DNA of 64,000 bases from Leishmania donovani (GCF_000227135.1 NC_018237.1:62001-126000); one strand, 5' to 3'. Positions 1 to 10,953 are shown, numbered from the stretch's first letter. Notes: a model not told the origin generated them from the sequence alone. Numbers and translations: made by a program.

Positions 1-1330
1 GGAGTTGTTTGAGCTAAATCACAAAGCCCTTAGCGAGCTCGATAATCCGGTGCAGGATGCGCCGGAAGCCTTATGGGAGCTCTTCATGAAAGCCAAGTAC
101 TTTGTACCGGCGGAGCTGCACGCATGCACGGCAGTCGAGTTCAAGGCTACCGCGGGACTGCGCATGCTGGGGATGGAGAAGGCCACCGAAATTCTTGACG
201 GGATTCGCGCGCGCTACCGCAACGAAACGTTCTGGTTGCGCGGCAACGCACCGGTTCGCATCTTGGATGCCTGCGAGGAGGGCCCAATGGCGTGGCTCAC
301 GGTAAACTACTTACTGGGGGTATTCTCCAGGGGTACAAAGGCAACCGCCTCGACGGTGGCCGTCATCGACCTCGGAGGCGGCTCCACGCAGATCGTCTTC
401 GAACCCGGCGAGAGCGCGTTCCACGGGATGCGCACCGATTTGCGCTACTCGGCAACCTTGGGCAGCCGGTCTGTGAGCGCCTACCAACACAGCTACGAAG
501 GCTACGGCCTGCACGCGGCCACCAAGGAGCTGCTTTTCCACATTCAAGGCAAGAGCCAAGAGAAGCCGGGAGGCGGTACCACCACCAGCACAGCAACGAC
601 GACCACCACGACAACACCGGCAAACAGCGGCGACAAGGCTCTGCCTGTTTGGAACGTTCTGGGAAACCTGGGTGCAGACGGGAGCAGCGAGCGAGACGGC
701 ATCGTCACCAAGAGAGCGCCGCCGATGCCACCACCGCCACTGCCGGACGCGGAGGCGGTGGAGGCGTTCCCCTGCTTCGCTGTCGGCTACGAAGACCCGC
801 TAGGGGTGAAGAACATCAAGAAAAACAATGCCGGGGAGCCGGCTATGCCCCCGAACTTCCAGGCTTGCGCGAACCTTTTCCGCGATCGGCTGCTAAAGCC
901 AGTGGGGCTGACATGTGAGGCGGCCAACTGCGGCATCGCTGGTGTCATGCAGCCACCGCTGACCAACTTCACCGGGGAAATCTACGTGTTTTCGTTCATC
1001 TTTGATCTGCTGGCCTTGGCGAACAGCTCCCTGGTGCCAGCAGGGGCTGCCGTGTCAAGGGAAAAGTTTGAGGTGAAGCTGCCGGACCTAGCGACGATTG
1101 CGGAGGGTCACTGCGCCGCCTTCTCCCTCACCCGTATCGCCGAGGCGACCGCCAAGGAGGGCCTCGGTAGCCTGAAGCCGGAGTACGAGTGCATGTATTA
1201 CTCCTACGTGTACGCGCTTCTCCGCTACGGGTACGAGGTGCCAGAGGATCGCGTGCTGCACGTGGTGAAGAAGATCCGCGGCTACGAGACCGCCTGGTCC
1301 CTCGGCGCCTCACTCCTCTCTCTTACCTAA
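1..1330 (+). CDS. GDA1/CD39-family nucleoside diphosphatase (guanosine diphosphatase-like), 5' end outside window
   Basis: Partial gene: the frame is open to the left edge and no ATG is visible, so the N-terminus (normally a signal anchor) is missing; stop TAA at 1328. The apyrase conserved regions are readable in order: TAVEFKATAGLRML (ACR2), EEGPMAWLTVNYLLG with the catalytic-type Glu (ACR3), IDLGGGSTQIVFEP (ACR4) and a later YEGYGLHAA (ACR5). This is the layout of yeast Gda1 and of NTPDases, which hydrolyse GDP/UDP to the monophosphate in the secretory lumen or outside the cell. In Leishmania such enzymes serve Golgi GDP-mannose exchange or are secreted. From memory, the L. major chromosome 10 copy was described as a secreted NTPDase2, while a chromosome 15 copy is Golgi-resident. 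A Thr-rich, low-complexity insert lies at about bases 575-640. Family assignment is secure; substrate and location are inferred. Confidence 0.9.
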   Translation, partial: ELFELNHKALSELDNPVQDAPEALWELFMKAKYFVPAELHACTAVEFKATAGLRMLGMEKATEILDGIRARYRNETFWLRGNAPVRILDACEEGPMAWLTVNYLLGVFSRGTKATASTVAVIDLGGGSTQIVFEPGESAFHGMRTDLRYSATLGSRSVSAYQHSYEGYGLHAATKELLFHIQGKSQEKPGGGTTTSTATTTTTTTPANSGDKALPVWNVLGNLGADGSSERDGIVTKRAPPMPPPPLPDAEAVEAFPCFAVGYEDPLGVKNIKKNNAGEPAMPPNFQACANLFRDRLLKPVGLTCEAANCGIAGVMQPPLTNFTGEIYVFSFIFDLLALANSSLVPAGAAVSREKFEVKLPDLATIAEGHCAAFSLTRIAEATAKEGLGSLKPEYECMYYSYVYALLRYGYEVPEDRVLHVVKKIRGYETAWSLGASLLSLT

Positions 1331-3181
1331 ATTGCCTGCCGACGGGAAACGGCATTTGGGCGTGGGAAGAGGAGAGGGCGGGGCCGCTGATGTGCGGTGT
1401 TGCGGTGCATCCTGAAGCGATGGCTGGCAGGATGACAGCCACGGGCGTGTGCATGCAGCTCGCACTTCTCTATATCCTCCTCACCACTCCATCTCCTCGT
1501 CAACAGAGCAGTGCCTTCTTGTCCGCCCTTTCGCTGGTACCGTGTATCAGGCGACGGCCATGCCGTTGTCGCTGTCGGCTGTGTGTGCGTGTGTATGTCA
1601 AGCCAGGTTTACGTTGTGCTTTCTCCGTCGATCTCTCTTGCAATGTACCTCGTGTAAAGCCATGACGTCTGTTGTTGTTGCCGAAGGTGCGCGACAGGAA
1701 GGAAAGACGGAGGGATGATGCAAAAACAACGTGTGGATGAGGAGTGGGCCAAGGCACTCTCCGCTATTCCAGTGACATGCATCACCGCGTACCTAGCTTC
1801 TCCCTAACTCCCTTATGCTCTTCTACTCATGGCTGATCTCGAGGAGCGACGCCGTTGTGCGCGTTTAGCTCTTCCTCCACACACATACACACTTTTTGAC
1901 TGTCCACCACGACTATGGATTGCCTGTGGCTGGCGGAAAAGGGGAGGGGGTGCGCGCGTCTACCTACTCGTGCGCAGTGCTGTTCGAGGTCGCAAGTGTA
2001 GGGATGTCCGATCGGTATGCACGTCCACGAAAATAGGAAACTCGCCAGCCACGATGCGTTGGGAGGATCGATTTCGACCGCGCCAGGCACATATTTTGCG
2101 ACGTCACACACAAGCACACACTGTGTCTCCCCTGCTTCTATTGTTTGCCCTTTCGCCGTCGCACGCGATGTGCGGGCTTGTGCGTGTGTGCTGCGCACGT
2201 GGGCCGTGCCTCGGTTCTCCTCTCTCTTTGTCTGTCTGTCTATCGGTCTGCCATGCCGCTGTTCAGTGATCAGCGCAGAAGACCCCCCCCCCCACCCTCA
2301 CCCAAACCCATTTTTCTTCTTCCTGCGAGGAGCACGCGGTACGTGTGCGGGTGTGTTGGCCGCCCTCTTCTCTCATTGTGATTGGCAACAAGATCGACAA
2401 CTGCGCGCGCGCAGACACACAGGTGTCGAATACGCGAAGTGGCGGAGTGGCCGTCAGCGGGCTGAGAAGCTGCCTTGTCATGGCGAAGACTTCTCGTCTC
2501 GTGCGTTGACCGTTACAAGCCTCCTGGGGCCCATCGCTCGTCGTGTGTGCGTGCGCGCTTTCTCCACCGCCACTGCATCCCCCCCCCCTCCCCCTACTCA
2601 CTGGGACACGCGCGCGGCGGACGGTGTGTACGCACCTGTAGGTACCCTTCTGCGAGAAAAGAGAAGGTGCCGCTCTCGACCCCAAGGCCTCGCACTCCTC
2701 ACATGCACATCTCCCCCTTCTCTCCTCCTCCCATTCTCCTCCTTCGCTCTCCTTGCTCGCTCCCCCTTCTCTCTCGTACGCATGCCGTGTGCTCTCCACC
2801 ACCACCACCACTCGCACGCACGCATTCGCGATGGTCATGCTCTCCGGATGGCTTCTGTGCCCGTGTGTCTGGATGCATATGCCCAGCATCCGTGTCCGAT
2901 ATCCCCCAGCTCACCTTTCCTGTGCTCTCGTGTTCTTGTGCACGCGGGCCTCTCCCTCTGTCCCTCTGTCCCTCTGTGGGTGCTGTTCGGCGTGCTGTCC
3001 TTGTATCAGGGGACTGCTTCTTCCACTACACAGAGTAGCATCGGAGGCGGTCAGCAACGCTGCAAATCGTGGCATCTCACCTCACGTGCGCTACTGACCG
3101 TTTTTTCTCTCTTCTATCCTTTATTTGGAGCAGTACGCGGGCGAATCGCTCCCCACACACACACAGCACGATAGACAGTCC
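1331..3181. other. Intergenic: 3'UTR of the diphosphatase and 5' region of the LRR gene
   Basis: No supportable gene. The stretch is low-complexity, with a C-run near 2283-2293, TCTG repeats around 2228-2250 and long CT-rich tracts from about 2690 on. Open frames here read as repetitive Ser/Cys/Arg/His-rich peptides without any domain. Confidence 0.7.
3098..3130 (+). promoter_or_regulatory. Candidate trans-splice acceptor for the LRR gene
   Basis: A T/C tract at 3098-3126 is followed directly by GGAG (AG 3129-3130), about 50 bases before the ATG at 3182. This supports that ATG rather than the upstream TTG codon of the same frame. Confidence 0.5.
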
Positions 3182-3898
3182 ATGGCTATGGTGCACACAA
3201 CCTACCCCCAGTGCTTGTCGCTGGTGGAAGCGGACACCGCCGAGGTGGAGGTGCAGCAGGCACTGGAGGACGGTGCCAACACACTCTACTTTAGCCACCA
3301 CTTCAATCATACCGATGTCCCGCCCAGTATCGCTGCGCTGCGCGAGCAACTGGAGGTTCTCCATATAGATAACAACTACCCCTTCACAGCCATTTCTCCC
3401 CGCGTGACGGCGTTGACGAACCTGCGTTGGCTGAACGCGAGCTACTGCTCACTCCGCAGCGTGGACTCCTCGATCAGCCGCCTGTCAAAGCTGGAGCGGC
3501 TGACGCTGAACAACAATTTGCTGACCTGGCTGCCGCTCGATGTCTGGCAGCTGAAGGCGCTGGAGGAACTGCACCTGGACAACAACCAGCTCAATGTGCT
3601 GCCCGGGGGCCTCCTCTTCCTTCCTCGCCTTCGTGTTTTGACACTGGAGAACAACCCTCTCTACACGCCCGAGGAGGTTCATGGGGCGGCTGCAGCAACC
3701 TACATTCCGGCGCAGCGCAGCGTGGACTGCAGCGCATGCTGCATCCGGTCCCGCAACTACAAGGTCTTTGTCACCTTCCACACGATCGTGGGCCATCGCG
3801 ACGTCCCGTTTGTGCACTTTGTGTGCTCCGACGAGTGCGCCGTGCACGTGCGCACGCGCCTGGAGGCGTATGACCGGGCCCACCTCAACCAGCAGTGA
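3182..3898 (+). CDS. Leucine-rich repeat protein with C-terminal CxxC...CSxEC motif
   Basis: The product is 238 aa. The start is the first ATG after a pyrimidine tract and AG; the frame extends upstream only through a TTG. Residues ~45-165 carry four to five leucine-rich repeats (for example LEELHLDNNQLNVLP and LRVLTLENNPL). The repeats end with a Pro-rich cap. The last ~60 residues are not LRR: they hold CSACC, then a VPFVHFVCSDEC segment, suggesting a small zinc-binding knuckle. A similar LRR plus C-terminal Cys-pair layout is known in animal LRRC58-type proteins, but that comparison is from memory. No signal peptide or membrane segment is visible, so a cytosolic or nuclear protein-binding role is likely. 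The specific function is unknown. Confidence 0.85.
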   Translation: MAMVHTTYPQCLSLVEADTAEVEVQQALEDGANTLYFSHHFNHTDVPPSIAALREQLEVLHIDNNYPFTAISPRVTALTNLRWLNASYCSLRSVDSSISRLSKLERLTLNNNLLTWLPLDVWQLKALEELHLDNNQLNVLPGGLLFLPRLRVLTLENNPLYTPEEVHGAAAATYIPAQRSVDCSACCIRSRNYKVFVTFHTIVGHRDVPFVHFVCSDECAVHVRTRLEAYDRAHLNQQ

Positions 3899-6024
3899 GT
3901 CGTGCGCGGTGTGCGTCGTATGTAACTGTCGCAGGCGGGAGAGGTGGGGTCTGTGTTCGTGGTGGTGGGGGGGGGGAATGTGGCAGTGTGTTTGCATTGC
4001 CACATGTTTTTCTTCGGTACTCCCTCTATCAGGAGCCGTGGAATCTGCATGCGGGCGTCGTTGCCCTCTCTCCCAACTCGCTCACCCCCTCACTCCTCTC
4101 CGGTGCCTTGTTGTGTGTACTCTATCTTCTTCTTTTGCTGCTGTCGTTCGTTTTCTCGTCGTTGTTGTTCTCTCGCTTTCGAACGCCTCTGCGCCCCTCC
4201 CATGTTCACCTCCTCCCTCTCTCCGTCTTTTTTTTCTTTGCATGCGAGTGTGTGGGTGTGGGTGCTCTCGCTACGCCTGCCTTCCGCCGTGCAGCCGTGG
4301 CATTGCTTCCCGCCCGTTGCGTTCCGCAGGTATCCCCTTTCTCTGCGTTTTATCTGGAGCGTTCGATGTGTAGGCCTTGCTGCGGGAATACAGGCATATG
4401 TTTCCTTTTTGTGTGTGTATAGTTCTGCCACTAGTCGGATGGCGGTGCCATGGGCGATGTGGCGAGTTACGCGTGTGTATGCTTGTGTAGGCGGCAGAGG
4501 CGCCCCTCGATGTTTATCTATCTCACGCTTCTCCATCCTCTCTCTTCTCCGAAGCGTTTCGCATACGTTTTTCCGTTTCACCTTTCTACCTGTTCCTTAT
4601 TTTCTTCTTTCGTTCCCACTGGCACTGAGACGCGCCCCGCCCTCCCTCTCACACCCCCTGTCCCCTCTCCTCGTGCGCGTGTGTCCCTTCCCCTTCCTCG
4701 CGTTCCTCTTCTCCCTTCCCTCACTGCCGCAAGCCGACGCCTGTTCTCGTGTACTCTTTTCTGTTTTCTCTCTCTCCTGTGCGCCGTCTTCTCCGTCTTG
4801 CACGCGCGTGCCGTCCCTCGTTGCCTCTGGCCCCTCTCGTCCTTTGGGGGAGAGGGAGGGGAAGAAGAGGGGGGCAGGACCACACAATTTGTATCGGCCG
4901 TCCACCTCCCCACCCCCAACCGCCACCACCTTCGACATGAGCGGAGGAGATCACACCGACAGCGAGACGGACGCAGGGACAGAGGCAGTATTCTCGGAAC
5001 CGCGCGACTCGTAGAGGCGCAATGTATTTCGCGAAGCCTCAGAGAACATAGAAAGAAGATGGCAGAAGGCGGGACAGACACGGACGACGACCGAGAGCCT
5101 GGATGAGGAGGCACGGCTGCACTCACACAGAGAGAGAGAGAGTCGGAAAGAAGAAGAGAGGGCGGGGGAGGGGGGCATATGTATGATGCCGGGTGTGGGC
5201 CAGATCCATGTAAAGCATCGCCCAATGCACATCCATCGGCCTGCCCAAGGGACAGGCCGACGGATCGCCTCCCTCCTCCCTTTCCTTAAACTGTTGTATC
5301 TCTTTCTTTCCTCAGGCTCCTTTTTCTTGTTGTTTGTGGTGACGCGCCACTTCAGGTGACGCGACCGCCTCTTTTCTGTGCAGTGGTGCCTCCATGAAGC
5401 AGTTGCAGCACTGTCCACTCGGCCGCCTCTTCCCCCTCCACACACACCCACACCGCGGAGAACGCACGTACGCGAGGACAGTGGTAGGGGGTGATGCCCC
5501 CAAAAACGGAGCGCACGAAAAAGAAGGGATCTGCGTGACCACGCTAAAGCGACTAGGCCTGTGGTAGTTGTGCCGGCACGCGTCTGCGACGGGATATCGC
5601 ATGTACTCCTTTGATTAGAGGGTATAGGACGTGGGTGCGCGGGGCTGTTGTGCGCATAAAGCTCGTGTGAGGCCAAGCCAGCCGACGCAGCGGACTCTTG
5701 TGCATACCGCAGCGCTCCACCGCCACCCACGCTTGGGCGAATTGTAGGTGCCCTCATTCGTTTATTATCCACCGGTGTTCCTGCATCTGGCTTTCTTCCG
5801 CTCTCGTTTTCTCGTTGGGCTGCTGCGCGTACATGGCGTCCTGGCCCTCCTTGAAGGAGGGACTCGGCGCCCCTCTCCCCCCGCCTCCGTCATGCCTGTA
5901 CCCGTTTCCTGTCACTCCCCCTTCTCTTTACTTGTCGGCTTTTCTCATCCTTGTCGCCCCGCTCAGGTAGCGGTGCCGCAGCACCCACACCTTTTGTTGT
6001 TTGTTCTCTCGCCATTGCGTCGAC
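3899..6024. other. Intergenic between LRR gene and PDZ gene
   Basis: No gene recognised. It has a G-run at 3965-3975, a very CT-rich block at about 4050-4800, a short GA repeat near 5138-5151 and a second pyrimidine-rich block at 5870-5964 feeding the next acceptor. Long open frames exist but are low-complexity. Confidence 0.7.
5908..5966 (+). promoter_or_regulatory. Candidate trans-splice acceptor for the PDZ-domain gene
   Basis: A long CT-rich tract ends in GCTCAG (AG 5965-5966), 58 bases before the ATG at 6025. Confidence 0.5.
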
Positions 6025-8031
6025 ATGAGCGCCCCTCTCACGGAGCACAACCTCTTCAGTGCCCTCCGAGAGTACGCCTCTAGGCTGGAGGTGCAGTACA
6101 TGATCGAGGAGGAGGTGAAGAAGTTCCAGGAGAAGGTGCTGCCGCGAGTCTTGTCCGAGGCCTTCGCGACTGCGTCTCATGCGGCAGCGGCGGAATCGAC
6201 GGCAAGTGGCGATGCAGCAGGAGCAGCGAGTCGAACGGTCTCCTCGTCACCGCCATCCAAAACCGCAGCACCGTCGCACGCAACCGCCACCCCAAATTCC
6301 GACTGGGTTCGAACGTTCCTCAAGGCACATGTGGATGACGTGCTCAGCCGACAGCTGCCCCCCATGATTGTGCGTGAAGTGCAGCAACAGCTGCGCAACG
6401 CTAATGGGAGTGCACTGGCTCCATCTTCGTCATCTGGCTCTCCGCCGTGCGGCGAGTCGTCGGTACCGGCAGCGGCTGCTCGAGCACGTGCAGGCTTGCC
6501 GCCGCTCCCGCCTTCTCCGCGTTCATCACGGTCACCACCATGTGAAACGACCCCCGTGCCAGCAGGGAGGATTACACCCGAACATCGAGGGGGCGGCAAC
6601 AGAGACTTGACCTTGCTGGCCTCTGCCGCCGATGACGAGGGTCGCCGGCAGCGCAAACAGATCCTCAACGCCATCGCGGATATTGAGCATCAACTACAAG
6701 GCGTGCAACGTGAACTCGACGAGGTGGTGCACCAGCAGCGGCTGTCCCGGTGCCGGTTCGAATACCTTTGCGAGACACTCCACGGGACGGGCTTATCTTC
6801 AGCTGCGGAGAGCACGCCGTCGTCGCTGTGCGTGGCACTGGAGCAGGCGCTGGATGATCGAAAGGCGGACGTGGTGCGAGCGCGTCTCGCAGCCATGCTC
6901 CAGGGTCTGCTGCCACCGCCGGCCGAGCCGCACTCTGGGAAGGGGGCGGAGATTCGCAATGAGGCCGCCTTAACACGCGGTAGCTCGCCATCGCTGGCAC
7001 CGCAGGACGGGGGGCTGCTCTCTGCCTCTCTCGCCTCCGCTAAGTCCTATGCCGTGCCGAGTTCCGGCCACAATACCCCGCCGCAGCTGCTGGATCGCTC
7101 CCCTTCATGCCTGCGCGGTGACGCGCAGTCCTCACCTCTCGTCACCACTGGTGCGGTCGAAGCACCGCCGGCGCAGCCGCCGTACTCTTCAGGAATGCCT
7201 CCTGTAAACTCGGCCCCCGCGTCTGCGCGCACCCTAACGTACGCCCGCCACGGCGATGCGTCTGCGGCAGTTGCAGGCGCAGTTCGGCCCGCGGCTGCTG
7301 CTCTATCGAGAGCGCACCGCTCCATCACGACACGCGGTACCGCAGCGTCAGCCGCAGCCGCCAAAGTTGCATCTCCACCGCCACCGCCGCCGCCGTCGGT
7401 GGTGACGACCAATGAGACAGCACCACCCCCTTTACCGGTACTCCGCCAGAAGTCTCGTGCTCGGCCCGATGCGGATGGGGTAGTCTCGCGGCCGGCGCCT
7501 CTGCCACAGGCGTGTGCTGACCCGAGCATGCGGGAGAGAGCTGCTAGGGACACGCACGCAACGACCTCGATGCGAATGGCGGACAGTTGTGCCACGGGCG
7601 CGACCACCACTGCCCCTACGGCAAACTGCACCGACCCTTCCAACGCCTGTTTCCGTAGTTCTCTATACCACAGCGTAGCATCCTCCTCCATCACCTCTGT
7701 CGCATCGCCGAGAGAGGCCGCCGCTGCTGGCGGGGCGCCCCGCGCGATGGTGCTGGGCATCGACGCTGTGGATATCCCCCCCGGCGTGCTACCCGGCGCA
7801 CTAGGCCGACAAGGGGCAGTACGCGTGGAGTCTGTTACCCCGCTGCAACTGGCGGAGCGCGCCGGCGTGTGCCGCGGCGACGTTCTGCTTTCGGTGGCGA
7901 ATCGCCCTGTCGGCAGCTGCGAGCAGATGCGGGCTGCGCTAGCAGCCGTGCGGGCGACGCAGACGCCGGTGACACTGGAAGTCTACCGGCACACGATTCA
8001 AGAGATCGTCTTCATCACGCTGCAGATGTAG
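6025..8031 (+). CDS. Coiled-coil protein with C-terminal PDZ domain
   Basis: The product is 668 aa; the frame runs upstream only to a TTG at 6001, so ATG 6025 is taken. The N-terminal ~45 residues are helical and acidic (EVQYMIEEEVKKFQEKVLP). After a low-complexity Ala/Ser/Pro stretch, a predicted coiled coil covers about residues 204-258. Residues ~270-570 are disordered and Pro/Ser/Ala-rich. The C-terminus (about 575-668) reads as a PDZ domain: GAVRVESVTPLQLAERAG, GDVLLSVANRPVGSCEQM, then TPVTLEVYRH. PDZ domains bind C-terminal peptides or lipids and are rare in trypanosomatids outside proteases. No protease domain is present here, which suggests a scaffold. No orthologue function is known to me. 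Confidence 0.85.
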   Translation: MSAPLTEHNLFSALREYASRLEVQYMIEEEVKKFQEKVLPRVLSEAFATASHAAAAESTASGDAAGAASRTVSSSPPSKTAAPSHATATPNSDWVRTFLKAHVDDVLSRQLPPMIVREVQQQLRNANGSALAPSSSSGSPPCGESSVPAAAARARAGLPPLPPSPRSSRSPPCETTPVPAGRITPEHRGGGNRDLTLLASAADDEGRRQRKQILNAIADIEHQLQGVQRELDEVVHQQRLSRCRFEYLCETLHGTGLSSAAESTPSSLCVALEQALDDRKADVVRARLAAMLQGLLPPPAEPHSGKGAEIRNEAALTRGSSPSLAPQDGGLLSASLASAKSYAVPSSGHNTPPQLLDRSPSCLRGDAQSSPLVTTGAVEAPPAQPPYSSGMPPVNSAPASARTLTYARHGDASAAVAGAVRPAAAALSRAHRSITTRGTAASAAAAKVASPPPPPPPSVVTTNETAPPPLPVLRQKSRARPDADGVVSRPAPLPQACADPSMRERAARDTHATTSMRMADSCATGATTTAPTANCTDPSNACFRSSLYHSVASSSITSVASPREAAAAGGAPRAMVLGIDAVDIPPGVLPGALGRQGAVRVESVTPLQLAERAGVCRGDVLLSVANRPVGSCEQMRAALAAVRATQTPVTLEVYRHTIQEIVFITLQM

Positions 8032-8936
8032 GGCGACAGATACATACGTGCGCATGTGCACTCTGTGTGTATACATGTGCGTGTGTGGTCGCCCATCTGC
8101 TCAACAGTCCAGCACTGTAGCCGCCGCTGGCAGGGGATGGAGGGTGAGCGGAGGCGCTGAGACCAGTTCGTTTCCTTGTTCGGATTGACAGGCATCAGGC
8201 CATGCTTCCGCGGCATCCGCCGACCTCCCTCTCCTCCTCTGCATCCTTCCTCCACACGAGCGCACAAGCACTGACATGTGTACGCGTGTCCGCGCACCGC
8301 ATAGATGGCGTCCAGCGCAAAGAAGCTTCGCCATTGCCCTTCCCCATCGGGAGGTTTACATCCTCAAGCGCCGCCGCAACACTGACGCACGCAAGAACAC
8401 ACACACATGCACACACACACATATATATATATATAACAAACGCCACATAACAGCGGTGCCAATGGTGAGCCAGCCTCGTGAGATCAGCCAGTATATGAAG
8501 GCAATGCGGCACAGGCGATGGACCATCCGCGTTACCAGACGCGGTAGTGTCTCCCTCGTCTACCTGTCTCTTTCCTTCTGCATGGCCAAATAACTGAGGC
8601 TGCTTCACTCTTCATCATCGCACCCCCGCATCACTGCTGCCGCCATTGTTCTCTCTCTCTGCTGCGCTTTCCGCCCTTTTCCACCTTGCACTGTTCTCTT
8701 CTCCCCCCCCCCTCTCCGTTGCTGCGCTGCGATACAGTGCGTCCTTCCTCCTCCTTCTTGTTATTCGGGCTGTGACCCTCTTCTGCGGCTGTGCACGCGC
8801 GTGACGTCTCAGCCATTGCCGTCATCTCTTCGCTGTGAGCCGGCACCCTTCTTTGCCTTCCTCGTAAGGGCGGGCGCCGCCGTGCAGGCTTGTATGTGTT
8901 GCATCGTCCGTGTGGGTCTCTTAATCTCTCTGTACG
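8032..8936. other. Intergenic between PDZ gene and MORN gene
   Basis: It holds a (CA)n-(TA)n microsatellite at 8397-8436 and a CT-rich block at 8640-8720. The block includes a C-run and is followed by AG at 8736-8737, a candidate splice acceptor 199 bases before the MORN start. Confidence 0.65.
8397..8436. repeat. (CA)n-(TA)n composite microsatellite
   Basis: Direct reading: alternating CA dinucleotides turn into an uninterrupted TA run. Confidence 0.9.
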
Positions 8937-9602
8937 ATGCCAGCCAAGAAGAAAGAGGTGAAGGTAGACGAGCCGCTCTTCGTAGACGAGGAGGGCAGCT
9001 ACGTGCACGAAGCAGAAGGCGCCAGGTACAAGGGCGGAATACGTCGTTATGCTCCCCCAGGAGGCACCGACGCTGGCGGCACGGCAGCTCCGCCCGCTAA
9101 AAATAGTCGCTCCAGGTCTACCTCGTCGCCAGGCAAGGGAGGGGCAACACCGCCGCCGTCTGCGGCTGCCGGTACGGCGGCGAGCATGGCAGTGGTCAGC
9201 GATGCGCCGGTGTTTCGCCACGGCCGCGGCGTGTATACGTGCCCGTCCTTCACGTATGCAGGTGACTGGGTCGAGGATGAGATGCACGGTAGTGGTCAGC
9301 TCGCCTTTGTCGAGTCGGGCAACATCTACGAAGGCGAGTTTTCTCACGGCTGCTTTTCTGGACACGGTACGTACCAGTGGCGCGACGGGGCGCTGTACTG
9401 CGGGCAGTGGCGGTCGAATCGCATGCACGGCGAGGGCATCTACACAGACGTGCAGGGGCACGTATGGAAGGGGCGGTACTACAACGGTACCGGGCCGGGG
9501 CTCATTCGTCTGTACCCGACGCTGGAGCGTGTAGATGACGCTAGCCCATCGTCTCCTGGGCTGGACTCCACAAACGCCTCTGCCACGGCGGCGGACTCCT
9601 GA
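8937..9602 (+). CDS. MORN-repeat protein
   Basis: The product is 221 aa and starts with the Lys-rich MPAKKKEVKVDEP. The first ~95 residues are charged, then Ala/Pro/Ser-rich. Residues ~97-190 hold about four MORN repeats: FTYAGDWVEDEMHGSG, GNIYEGEFSHGCFSGHG, ALYCGQWRSNRMHGEG and HVWKGRYYNGTGPG. MORN arrays bind lipids or form rigid protein-interaction rods; trypanosomatid MORN proteins are often found at flagellar or pocket-collar structures. That location is only a family-based guess here. No kinase or PIP-kinase domain is attached. Confidence 0.9.
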   Translation: MPAKKKEVKVDEPLFVDEEGSYVHEAEGARYKGGIRRYAPPGGTDAGGTAAPPAKNSRSRSTSSPGKGGATPPPSAAAGTAASMAVVSDAPVFRHGRGVYTCPSFTYAGDWVEDEMHGSGQLAFVESGNIYEGEFSHGCFSGHGTYQWRDGALYCGQWRSNRMHGEGIYTDVQGHVWKGRYYNGTGPGLIRLYPTLERVDDASPSSPGLDSTNASATAADS

Positions 9603-10953
9603 GGCGCGACTCAACGCCAGGGGCCTGTCGCCGAACGCGACGAAGAACGAGAGGAAGGAGATGCGAGTACCCAATTTCGTGTGAGACACCATGATTAGTG
9701 GCGCTCTTCATCTCTTTCTGTGCCGCTGTATCGATGTATGGTTGCCCCCCCACACACACACACACACCACTCTTCGCCACGCTGGTGCGTGCTCGACGGA
9801 CGAAGTGTCGGCTGGATAAAGCCAGCGCGAGGGACATGATTGAGCGATTGCCCACGTGCATGCGTGTGCAGCTCCTTTTTCGGTTCTCTCTCACGGGCCT
9901 TCTCTCTCTGCTCTGTGGCTGGCGAGGACGATGTACAGTACGGTGCTGGATGGAGGCATGCGCTCGTCCAACCACCCACTCCCCAACCCCCAACCCGAAC
10001 GAAGATCAGGAACGACGCAAAAATAGGTGGCGGAACCCAGTGAAACCGACTCGTGGAGACTTTCCCAGGTTTGCATGTCTGTGTGCATCAACTCCACACA
10101 TGCATCCGCAAGCCACCATCCACCCACCCACCCGCACCTGCACACACATACACACACGTATCTTTTGGTGGTACCTCCCTCTCCTCTCTCTCGACATATC
10201 GCAACGGCCTCTGCTGGCCTGTCCTCCTCTCTGTCTCTATGGGACCCTCCTCACGGCCATGTGCACGCGTGCGCCCAACGCTAAAGGGGCGAAGGAGAGG
10301 ATAGAATGGTGTCGAGCGCACGGGGAACCGGCCGTCAGCCTCGGCGCATTTTTTTGTGTGCCCTTCTCTCTCGCCAACACGCACGCCCGCGCGGATTCTG
10401 TGCAAATAGTTGCCCATCGGTCCTCCAACGTGTGCCTCTCTCTCTTCTTTCGCCCTCTCTACCCCGCTTCCACCGCCGCAGGTGCAATCAGCATGCTCCC
10501 CGCAGGGTCTCTTCCCCCTCTTCTCCACGCAAGTAGAAACGCACAGCGCACACCATCCACCGCCGCACCAAGATCACACACCCGGCAAAAAAAAAGTAAA
10601 GGGTATAGAACAAGGCTATATGAGCAGCGCCTTTCAGACCTCTGCGTCACAGCACCGACCGACCTCCCCACCCCCTCCCCTCACCTACACCCACACATAC
10701 ACACCCGAATCGCTTACTCGTTGACTAATCCACATTACGGTAGCTGTTGATCCGCTTTCCGATTCGTTCGTGTACACTTGTGCGTTCCTCTTCCGACACT
10801 CTGTCTCTGCGACTGCGCGCATCGGTGCGGATTGCAGTCGTCTTTCTCTGGAGCTTGCCGCCCCGCACTCATTCACCCACCCACCCTCCCCCCGATCCCA
10901 ACACCACATCATCTGTTTTTTTTTTTTTGCTTCGTCTACCCCCAGCAACAAGG
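9603..10953. other. Intergenic upstream of the MAP kinase
   Basis: No gene recognised. Short CA runs occur at 9751-9768 and 10140-10160, and CT-rich blocks run through 10180-10240, 10430-10530 and 10860-10943. Confidence 0.65.
10906..10945 (+). promoter_or_regulatory. Candidate trans-splice acceptor for MPK10
   Basis: A strong T/C tract (11-12 T in a row, then TTCGTCTACCCCCAG) ends in AG at 10944-10945, only 8 bases before the ATG at 10954. If used, the 5'UTR would be almost only the spliced leader. Confidence 0.45.

Noticed and set aside
2017..3174. 385-codon plus-strand frame in the first spacer
   Set aside because: Made of CT-rich low-complexity sequence, ends at the next gene's acceptor region, and shows no recognisable fold.
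3944..5014. 356-codon plus-strand frame after the LRR gene
   Set aside because: Starts without ATG context and reads Ser/Phe/Leu/Cys-rich from pyrimidine tracts.
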